DNA from: Tethya wilhelma
Taxonomy: Eukaryota; Porifera; Demospongiae; Tethyida; Tethyidae
Assembly: GCA_964030475.1 (NCBI GenBank)
Contig: CAXIPT010000001.1
Span: 2,420,449 to 2,484,448 of the forward strand
Direction: 5' to 3'
DNA length: 64,000 bases
Each line of letters starts with the position of its first letter. Positions within the stretch are counted from its first letter, which is position 1. This document shows, piece after piece, positions 1 through 8,589 of this stretch. The position numbers and the translations under genes are program-made. Below the pieces are notes generated by a model. It saw only the letters and a program-made list of their open reading frames with translations, ran no database searches and was not told the DNA's origin.

Positions 1-1158
1 ACTCTACCTGTTGTGTGGGGGTGCTATCATCTACACGGACTGGATACTCTATTATGTTGAGTACAAATACAGTACAAAATACCTCTTTGAGTTTGGTTCT
101 TGTACTCTTGCAGTGGTTGGACTGGTGAGTTAACTATCTATTAGGCAAGGCAGCATCCAATTTTAGATTCCCAATGACTATTATATTCTATTAGCCTTGT
201 TCCCAGCCTCCCAGCATATTTTATAGCTTACACATACAGTATGCATGTGGGGAGCCTGGGAACAAGGCTATACAATTCTAGCTGTATGTATGGCATGGCT
301 TGTGTGTGAATGTACAGATAAAGTAGTTGTAGCAAATTTGCTAGGGGAAATTTTCGGGCCCTTTGATTGTGATCTTGGTTGTAAAAGCAATAGTAGATTC
401 ACTATTAACTATTTTGTCAAAAGGATATTGATGTCTTACTTCCTCCTTCACTGTAGACATTCTACACTCTGTTCAAACCTTGCTTCAAGAAGCCAGTGAT
501 AACTAATCCAGCAACTCCCATTCAAAATACCAACAGTGATGAGTCCAAGGAGAAGCAAATCACAGAAACCTTGACAGTCACTATACCAATGAACGAAATG
601 ACAGAACCTGTCAATGGAGCCAATTCCAACCCCACCAAGAACAGCACAATTATTGCCCACCCATATGTTGAATCTCCCATTGAAAAGAGCCTACCATCAC
701 CGCCGCCTACAGCTGTGATCATGAACAGCACCAAGAGCAGTTCTCTACCACGTCCCAACAACAATGCACCTTCCTTGACTATCCCACCACCTATTCCTCC
801 CGTGGTGAGCCAACCAACCATCGACAGAAGCAACAAACCCATTCTCACCACTGCCACTGCCACTGGTGCCGGGTATACTCCACTGATAGCCTCACAGAGA
901 GAGGAGCTGCCAGTCTACGAGGAGACTAGGTCACCGAGCCACAATCAAGAAGAGGACATATATATGAATGACGACGAGCAGGACATATACATGAACGATG
1001 ACGAGAATGATCCAATAGAACAACCGATGTATGAAGATGTCTCTGATATGAAACGTGGTCAGGACAATTATGCAGAGGTGGGCAACATGGATGAGCAAGA
1101 AGAGTACGCAGAGTTAGTTGACGGGCAAGAAGATCAGTATGAGGAACTGAAACCATAG
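1..1158 (+). CDS. 3' end of a multi-pass membrane protein with an ITAM-like tyrosine tail (partial)
   Basis: Two exons are visible. Exon 2-124 ends at a GTGAGT donor in phase 0; exon 457-1158 follows a CTGTAG acceptor. The first exon and the start of the second encode hydrophobic segments that stop at a basic stretch (KPCFKKP), so about 220 residues form a cytoplasmic tail. The tail has proline-rich stretches (PPPIPP, LPRP) that could bind SH3 or EVH1 domains, and then an acidic end with many tyrosine motifs: PVYEE, two copies of IYMNDDE, MYEDV, YAEV, YAEL and YEEL. YAEL and YEEL are separated by exactly 7 residues, and YAEV and YAEL by 8. This is the spacing of immunoreceptor tyrosine activation motifs. 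The family is not recognised because the 5' part lies outside the window. Signalling through SH2-domain kinases is inference. Confidence 0.75.
192..270. repeat. 79-bp snap-back repeat TAGCCTTGTTCCCAG...GGGAACAAGGCTA
   Basis: Inverted ends in the intron between the two visible exons of the first gene. Same termini as the element at 16316-16705. Confidence 0.75.
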
Positions 1159-1404
1159 TAACATCATTCAACAGATAAGCAAATAAGTATTATAGGTGTG
1201 CATGCACTTTTTTGCTTTACACACAAATTTCACTGAACAATAACTTTTTACATTTTCACTTATTAAATGTGTGAGTGACCCTTGTGAAAGACTACTGATC
1301 TGTACCTTAGTTTATATTATATAAAAATTAGAAAGAAATCAAAATGCACGACATAATTCAGTTCTAGAATCGCTGCACAAAATATCTTCTTCTATCAAAG
1401 ACAG

Positions 1405-1580
1405 TCACTGACCATTGTTGCTATTAGTGAGTGAATCGTTAGGGTTTCTCCACAGGCCGTACGTTTTGCCAACTGTGTTCAGCCACAGCCTAACAGTGCC
1501 ATCTTCAGAGCCTGAACAGTAGACCTCACCATCAGGACTGTAGCGCACACAATGAACTGGACCAAAGTGACCCTTGTAGG

Positions 1581-1624
<44 letters not shown>

Positions 1625-4600
1625 CTGTGTATAATGTACCTAGTTCTTTTCCATCTTCGCAGTCAAATTTGTAAATCTTGAAGTCTTCACCTCCAGCTAC
1701 AAAACAATCACCACCAGGATGAAGGGAAGCAGAGTAGGTTTGAGCAGGAACAGAAAATGACTTCTTCTTTTCAAAGCTGTGGGTGTGTGTAGGTATGCCA
1801 TCCAGATGGCTAAATTAATTACCCTTTTCCTACTACAGACAAACAAAAAAATTTTCAATTTCCTTTCTTATGTTAATGACCATGGTACACATAATATTAT
1901 TATGTAGCATACTACAGCTAGTTGTATTAATTATCTATGGTATATAATATATAATAATTATAGTAGTAGGCTAGTTAAAATAGTTGTGGACCACTGTGTA
2001 AACACACATGTGTACCTGCTTGCATCGATTAGAGTTACAGTCTTTCCATGAGCCACAGTTAACACTTCTCTGTTTCTGGAGAGCTCAACACTGGTGGCGG
2101 GTGCATCCAGTGGAAATCTCTTCACACAACTGTTACTTCGGGTGTCCCACAATCTAAAAAAAAATCAACAACAAAAGATTGTATGGGAAAATGTATCCAA
2201 ACACACTAGAATATTCTATAGATCATGCATGCTGCATATCTCTCAACATTTTGTTTTCTTCACTTAATACCTAAGTTCATTGTCTTCGGCACAGGATACA
2301 ATGAGGCAGGGCTCCTTACCCCACACCGCACACTTCACAGCCGACTGGTGGCCTTCCAGAGTGCACTCAGGTTCCAAAGACTTCCCATCCGGATTGAACA
2401 CTCTCAAAAGGTTATCATTGCAACCACTCAATAGCTTACTACCATCCTGTGGAACAAAACAACAGTTAAAAATAAATAATAGGATGAGAGCAAAAATGCA
2501 AATCATAGGCTCTAAACGAGAATTATACAATAAAAACAAAAGAAAAGTGGTCAAATAGTCAGTAGGGATGCTTTGGACTCAGAGATAACCCTAACTGTCC
2601 GGACCACTGACTACTATGGTTCAAACACCCTATTTATAGCAGACACTTCACTCACATGATATGTTAGTTGGGTTCAATGGCATGTGCTATAATGCAATTC
2701 ATATGATGAATGCATGACTCAGCGGATTTCTACCTAATTCACATACCATTCTCTCAACAATGAGTCAACATATCATACATACACAGGTTGTGAATAGAAT
2801 AGTGCATAATGTGTGCTTCTGTGGGAATGGCCATACACTATAGCAAAAGGGGGTCAAATTATCTTTCAATATTTCCTGTTTCTAGATCCTATGTAGATAA
2901 TTGACAATAAAACCAGCAAAGGAAGGTACCGTCTCTGTTCTAATTGTACAGTACCAGAAAATAAAACTAAAATGGTGAACCCTTTCACCATTTCAATTTG
3001 ATATTTAGAAGTTTTTGGTTTGATGTAATTCTTCAGTGGAGCTAACAAAACTGAAGAATGAAACCGGGCCTGAACTAGCATCATATGTGGTCATTGGTTA
3101 GTTCTGTGGTAAATGAATGCCACCTTATGACTGGTGCACAACCCTTGGCGCATGACTCAGCCTTGATGCTATACACTAACAGCTGCAGTATCATTAATGC
3201 TTGGATGCACTAAGTGTAGAAAGTGTGTTTATTATGCATGCAATGCAGCATACTGTTGCATGGGCATGGCTACTAAGCCAACATCTTGATCATTATAATT
3301 GAAAAACACAATTAAGTGCTTGGACTAGAGATACTCTGTTGCATCCAAGTGTTCATACCAGAGTTAGCATTGCTATCTCAGTGAAGGGAAGCAGAGTAGG
3401 TTTGAGCAGGAACAGAAAATGACTTCTTCTTTTCAAAGCTGTGGGTGTGTGTAGGTATGCCATCCAGATGGCTAAATTAATTACCCTTTTCCTACTACAG
3501 ACAAACAAAAAAATTTTCAATTTCCTTTCTTATGTTAATGACCATGGTACACATAATATTATTATGTAGCATACTACAGCTAGTTGTATTAATTATCTAT
3601 GGTATATAATATATAATAATTATAGTAGTAGGCTAGTTAAAATAGTTGTGGACCACTGTGTAAACACACATGTGTACCTGCTTGCATCGATTAGAGTTAC
3701 AGTCTTTCCATGAGCCACAGTTAACACTTCTCTGTTTCTGGAGAGCTCAACACTGGTGGCGGGTGCATCCAGTGGAAATCTCTTCACACAACTGTTACTT
3801 CGGGTGTCCCACAATCTAAAAAAAAATCAACAACAAAAGATTGTATGGGAAAATGTATCCAAACACACTAGAATATTCTATAGATCATGCATGCTGCATA
3901 TCTCTCAACATTTTGTTTTCTTCACTTAATACCTAAGTTCATTGTCTTCGGCACAGGATACAATGAGGCAGGGCTCCTTACCCCACACCGCACACTTCAC
4001 AGCCGACTGGTGGCCTTCCAGAGTGCACTCAGGTTCCAAAGACTTCCCATCCGGATTGAACACTCTCAAAAGGTTATCATTGCAACCACTCAATAGCTTA
4101 CTACCATCCTGTGGAACAAAACAACAGTTAAAAATAAATAATAGGATGAGAGCAAAAATGCAAATCATAGGCTCTAAACGAGAATTATACAATAAAAACA
4201 AAAGAAAAGTGGTCAAATAGTCAGTAGGGATGCTTTGGACTCAGAGATAACCCTAACTGTCCGGACCACTGACTACTATGGTTCAAACACCCTATTTATA
4301 GCAGACACTTCACTCACATGATATGTTAGTTGGGTTCAATGGCATGTGCTATAATGCAATTCATATGATGAATGCATGACTCAGCGGATTTCTACCTAAT
4401 TCACATACCATTCTCTCAACAATGAGTCAACATATCATACATACACAGGTTGTGAATAGAATAGTGCATAATGTGTGCTTCTGTGGGAATGGCCATACAC
4501 TATAGCAAAAGGGGGTCAAATTATCTTTCAATATTTCCTGTTTCTAGATCCTATGTAGATAATTGACAATAAAACCAGCAAAGGAAGGTACCGTCTCTGT

Positions 4601-6562
4601 TCTAATTGTACAGTACCAGAAAATAAAACTAAAATGGTGAACCCTTTCACCATTTCAATTTGATATTTAGAAGTTTTTGGTTTGATGTAATTCTTCAGTG
4701 GAGCTAACAAAACTGAAGAATGAAACCGGGCCTGAACTAGCATCATATGTGGTCATTGGTTAGTTCTGTGGTAAATGAATGCCACCTTATGACTGGTGCA
4801 CAACCCTTGGCGTAATAAACACAATTTCTACACTTAGTGCATCCAAGCATTAATGATACTGCTAGCATCAAGGCTGAGGCATGCATGCAATGCAGCATAC
4901 TGTTGCATGGACATGGCTACACTTAGCCAACATCGTGATCATCATAATTGAAAAACACAATTAAGTGCTTGGACTAGAGATACTCTGTTGCATCCAAGCG
5001 TTCATACCAGAGTTAGCATCGCTATCTTAGACTTCCAGTGGTGTTCATGCAACAGTAGTGAGGTGCAGCTAGTGCATCATGCCATGTTTGGGCAACTCTA
5101 GCTAGCTTGCTATATGTACGTACGTACGTACATAGTAGTGGGTGGGGCTACATAGCCAAAATGCCTGCTTGAGCGATCGCTCAAACTGAAAATCCTGGCA
5201 TAGCTCAGGAAATATACGCTTTTAGCTTCAGGAACACACACACACACACACACACACACGGAAAAAACGACTACTATAACCCTTTCGGCATGTTTTACAC
5301 ACCAAGGGTTAATTAATGAAGATGGAACCAATGCCAGAGGGAAAAAGTCAACATCAGAAAAAAAATCTTGAGATCTAGCTGGGACTTGAACCCAGTTCTT
5401 TCGAATTCTTGTTGAATCCTACACGCACATAACTTCTGTATAGCCTGAAGTCAGTCTACCCAAGCCTCAGAAGTAGACTTACTTTGTAGTACAGTTGTAG
5501 TGTTGTACAAAGATACAGACAGACATTGACATAACAAACAAAAAGTGGTCAAATGTGCAGCAAGGGAGGGGTTGAAGTCGTAGCATTTTTTGGTCAGATA
5601 ACCCTCACTGTCCGGACCACTAACAACATATGGTTGTAACTCTCTATTTATACCACTGACATTGGCTGCACAATTGTTGAGTTGGGTTTCAATGGAATGC
5701 ACTCATGAATTTCAATATGAACACAAATCTAGATAGAAACCTAGTCATACAGGTATAGTATTGTGCATATCTACCCTCTTACTAACAGTTGGTATTAAAA
5801 AGGTGAAGCAAAAAGAATGGCCTTGTTTCCCAGGCCTTCCCCCAGAGTGAGTTTAGGGTTGAATTTAGATAACCTTTACAGTACTGTGACGTCCATGAAT
5901 TTCAACATAGACACAAATACAAGTATATGAGTATTGCACCCACACACATAGCAGTTGTGTGACCCTTAAGTGAGGGGCACTCAATGCACGTCAAATTTAG
6001 GGTTGAATTTAGATAACCTTTACTATCCATAGACACAAATACATTTTTGTACATTTAATTCCAGGTTAAATGAGACATCACATCCAAAGTTCACATTTGC
6101 CAAATTTTCATAAATGCAGTGTCATACAAAAAAAAATTGAACTATAAAAATTTTCCTGATCTATGGTACATAGATAAAACCAAGTATAAAAAGACTTCAG
6201 TATAGCAATGAGCTATTTCAAACTATAAGAAATAGAGTGGTTTGGCTATTCTCTGCACTATCTAGTGTTATATAGGTTGTAGTGTTAAAAAGAACAAAAG
6301 TAAAGGTGGTCAAATGAGCAGTAAGGGAAGTTGAAATAACCGCAGTTTTGTTGCATAAGATAACCCTTGCTGTCCGGACCACCAACAGTTATAGGTACAA
6401 CATCCTATTTATACCAATGACGCTGACTGTGGGTTTTGTCAGTTGGGTTTGCAAGAATGTAATTATAAAGGCTCAATGAATATCATTATTAAACTCAATA
6501 GGTACTGACATCAATCAACCACATAACTGAATTTTAACAAGTCATGCTAATACATATGTGTA

Positions 6563-6600
<38 letters not shown>

Positions 6601-8257
6601 CAGTAATAAAGGATTTGATTAGATAATGCAAGTGAAGATAGGGATCTAAATCAATAAGCATTCTGATTACAAAATATAATATAACCCTGCAACTTGGTAT
6701 GTCAGCAGCAATGACACTGTACTAAGTCAATTGGCAAGAGGCTTAGTAGAATACTGCATGAGCAGGGGTGATTGCCTACACAAAATAAATTATTGGGGCG
6801 AGCCTGAGCGAGCCCCATTGGAACGGTGAAACATTGAGGCAACTGTAACGGCGTTGACCAAACCGGAATAGCTATGCTCAAATTACGCGAAAAATTAAAA
6901 GAAAATTAAACATCCTCGCCTCAGATTTATTTACGGTATTTCTATTTACACGCGCACACGCAAAATCGAAGAACATTGAAAGAGCTGGACGTGCACAGAT
7001 CGACTTCAAGTTAGTTGTTGCTTTTGTCTAATAGTACTGGCAGTCTATCACTCACAGTCAGCTCAGCCTGGCAGTACTTCCACTCATGTCGTCAGCTAAG
7101 CATGACAGTAGTCAGTACTGCCACTCACAGTCAGCTCAGGCTGACAGTACCGCCACTCAGTCTCACAGCCTGACAGTAATGCCACTCACAGTCAGCTAAG
7201 TCTAGCTTATTTCTTCACTCCTTCCCAGGCAAATGGGCAGCCAGCCTGCTTGTGGCCTTGAGTTGTACTTATAACATATTCTCAATTTTGCCTATAACGA
7301 GTACTGAGATTATAATCACGCTCTTATCTACTTTGTAATAGCATAGTCCTGTGAAATTTATGAAGATCCTTCGCTCAGGCTCGCCCAACGATGTTTCCAT
7401 CTGACTAGTATTCATAGACACCTACACACAAAGATTGTAAATAGTTTGTTGAGGTTCGCCTCAGAATGTTTTCCTCTAAACTACTCTAGTAGATCAGCAC
7501 TGAGACTAGCTAAGAGAAAAAAAAAAAAAGAAAAAGTGGTCAAATGTGCAACAAGGGAGGGGTTGAAATTTTGTAGACTTTCCAATGAGATAACCCTTGC
7601 TGTCCGGACCACCTACCAGTAAACAGTACAACATCCTATTTATACCAAAAACATTGACTATCCATTTTGTAAGTTGGGTTTACCAAGAATGTGATTATAA
7701 CAGCTCAATGAATATCATTATTGTGAAGCAATACAATACTGTTACCTCTGAGAAGTCAACAGCCTTCACAATATGCTTGTGTGGATATGTACAAATTTCA
7801 GTTCCACTTTGAGCATCCCAAAGCTTTCTGGATGGGATATAAATGGAGGGGGAAATGCACGCTCGATCAGCTGATGCACAAACTGACGACCACGTACCAA
7901 TTTACTACTAGGCTATTAAACTTACGCTGAGAAATCTGCTGCTCCTGTAGCCGCTTTTGAAGCATCTCTGTTCAGGCTGGCTCCCCAAACAGCTCCTTTG
8001 TGACCTTCATAAGTGCCAATCCAGTCTCCTGTGTCGCCACGACGCAGCATAGGCTTCCCATCTATGGATAAAGCCAAGCACCATGGTACCACCGGTATGA
8101 AATTTTTTTCACAAATTTTTATGTCCACAAGATACATACACGACTAACCTTTACATGCACTGATCAAATAAAATCCAGATGGGGTGATATCACTGAAATG
8201 GAGATGAACAACAGGTCTAGTATGACCAGGACAACTCAGAGGCGTTTGGCGAGCCAT
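1405..8257 (-). CDS. STRAP: STRAP (serine-threonine kinase receptor-associated protein / unrip), WD40 protein
   Basis: WD40 propeller protein. In other animals STRAP modulates TGF-beta receptor signalling and is part of the SMN complex that assembles snRNPs. Minus-strand exons are 8149-8257 (starts [17 protein letters not shown]), 7926-8060, 7746-7827, 3933-4108, 3678-3815, 1640-1776 and 1405-1583 (ends in GKTYGLW plus a short tail). Splice phases join correctly and residues such as [35 protein letters not shown] and [11 protein letters not shown] match the family along its full length. A second copy of the two middle exons lies at 2271-2446 and 2016-2153 because of a tandem duplication. Exon 4 is 176 nt, so using both exon pairs in one mRNA would shift the frame; one pair must be skipped, and either gives the same protein. 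The 3.6-kb intron 3 and its duplicate host Y RNA genes on the same strand. Confidence 0.93.
1587..1621. repeat. GT/CA microsatellite
   Basis: Dinucleotide run directly beside the last STRAP exon. On the gene strand it supplies the CA-rich sequence just before the acceptor CAG of exon 1405-1583, so its length may affect splicing. Confidence 0.9.
1720..3381. repeat. Tandem duplication inside STRAP, unit 1
   Basis: Unit 1 of a direct duplication with an offset of 1662 bp. Positions 1720-3150 match 3382-4812 with no difference that I could see by eye. The last about 230 bp (3151-3381 versus 4813-5030) match less well and contain an inverted segment. The unit carries STRAP exons 4 and 5, the first 57 bp of exon 6 (1720-1776) and one Y RNA gene. 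The junction at 3381/3382 lies within the exon-6 sequence, so the copied exon 6 has no donor site. It may be a recent true duplication or two haplotypes placed in tandem by the assembler. Confidence 0.92.
2547..2607 (-). ncRNA. Y RNA (Ro-associated / stem-bulge type), copy 1, 61 nt
   Basis: Minus-strand hairpin. The 5' end GTGGTC pairs with GACCAC at the 3' end, and an inner stem of CAGTTAGGG with CCCTACTG encloses the loop. It carries the Y RNA landmarks GGTCCG near the 5' end, TTATCT in the loop and TTTGACC at the 3' end. GACCAC is followed by TTTTCTTTTG, a polymerase III stop. Upstream on the same strand are TATAAATA (2631-2638) and AACCCAACT (2666-2674). This is the shortest member of the set. 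It lies in duplication unit 1. Confidence 0.78.
3382..5030. repeat. Tandem duplication inside STRAP, unit 2
   Basis: Second copy of the STRAP internal segment. It keeps intact copies of exons 4 (3933-4108) and 5 (3678-3815) and a Y RNA gene. Its first 57 bp are the 5' part of exon 6, without the rest of that exon. Near 4813-4895 a segment of about 85 bp is in the opposite orientation to the equivalent part of unit 1 (3151-3235). Confidence 0.92.
4209..4269 (-). ncRNA. Y RNA copy 1', the duplicate of copy 1
   Basis: Appears identical to the 2547-2607 gene and is shifted by 1662 bp. The hairpin, TTATCT loop motif, T-run, TATAAATA and AACCCAACT blocks are all present. It lies in STRAP intron 3, in the same orientation as the host. 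Confidence 0.78.
5234..5259. repeat. AC microsatellite
   Basis: Run of AC dinucleotides in STRAP intron 3. Confidence 0.9.
5545..5620 (-). ncRNA. Y RNA copy 2, 76 nt
   Basis: Minus-strand RNA starting GTGGTCCGGACAGTGAGGG, with GTTATCT just after the inner stem and ending CTGCACATTTGACCAC, followed by TTTTTG. The outer 6-bp stem is perfect and the inner stem has two mismatches. TATAAATA lies at 5645-5652 and AACCCAACT at 5680-5688, both on the minus strand. The spacing from box to RNA start is the same as in the other copies. Confidence 0.8.
6306..6382 (-). ncRNA. Y RNA copy 3, 77 nt
   Basis: Starts GTGGTCCGGACAGCAAGG, then GGTTATCT, and ends TTACTGCTCATTTGACCAC. The inner stem CAGCAAGGG pairs with CCCTTACTG with one mismatch. 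TATAAATA is at 6406-6413 and AACCCAACT at 6441-6449 (minus strand). The T-run after the RNA is weaker here (CTTTACTTTTG). The sequence similarity with copy 4 continues upstream of the promoter boxes for another 40-50 bp. Confidence 0.8.
6564..6599. repeat. CA microsatellite
   Basis: CA dinucleotide run in STRAP intron 3. Confidence 0.9.
6793..7388. mobile_element. About 600-bp MITE-like element with 18-bp inverted ends
   Basis: The left end TTGGGGCGAGCCTGAGCGA is inverted at the right end as TCGCTCAGGCTCGCCCAA (one base longer on the left). Inside, near 7040-7210, is a degenerate direct repeat of about 40 bp built on CAGTCAGCTCAGCCTGACAG and CACTCACAG units. No coding capacity is seen, and I found no clear target-site duplication. 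It lies in STRAP intron 3 between Y RNA copies 3 and 4. Likely a non-autonomous DNA transposon. Confidence 0.65.
7536..7612 (-). ncRNA. Y RNA copy 4, 77 nt
   Basis: Starts GTGGTCCGGACAGCAAGG, continues GGTTATCTC and ends CCTTGTTGCACATTTGACCAC-type sequence, followed by a strong T-run (TTTTTC then many T). The inner stem pairs 8 of 9 bases. TATAAATA is at 7638-7645 and AACCCAACT at 7672-7680 (minus strand). This is the copy with the clearest terminator. Confidence 0.82.
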
Positions 8258-8589
8258 CAAACATAATTTTCTTGAACCACAAAATTTACACGTGGATGAC
8301 CTTTGACCCTTCAATTTATGCTTGGCAAAGTGGGCGTGTATCATATCAAAAATTAATGCCGACAGATGAACACAATCACAAGGAACTGGGCATGCACAGC
8401 ATGTATATATGTGTGATTACAATAAATAAAAGGACATCTTGAACGAGTTCCAAACAAAGAGTGAACAAAATAAGCTGTACAAAAACTGCAGCCAAAGAAT
8501 AATAATTTAAGGGTGCTTAAATAATGAAACACTTCAGGAATGGATGGCACATAATGACAGTCGAATAAGCGAGCATACAAACAAGATAT

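Noticed and set aside
1958..2152. Open frame continuing past the STRAP exon at 2016 into intron
   Set aside because: The clear GTACAC donor and the fit to the next exon show that the exon ends at 2016.
5345..5425. tRNA-like T-arm on the minus strand (CTGGGTTCAAGTCCCAG) followed by T8
   Set aside because: The B box is perfect, but no matching acceptor or D-arm was found upstream. Probably a tRNA fragment or SINE remnant, so not listed as a gene.
7040..7210. Possible CRISPR-like array in the repeat-rich stretch
   Set aside because: Repeats are degenerate, without unique spacers, inside a MITE of an animal genome.
2547..7612. Y RNA hairpins considered as tRNA-derived SINEs or miRNA precursors
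   Set aside because: No A/B boxes inside. The shared GGTCCG/TTATCT/TTTGACC pattern, 61-77 nt length, TATA box and T-run fit Y RNA better than a SINE or the long precursors reported for sponge miRNAs.
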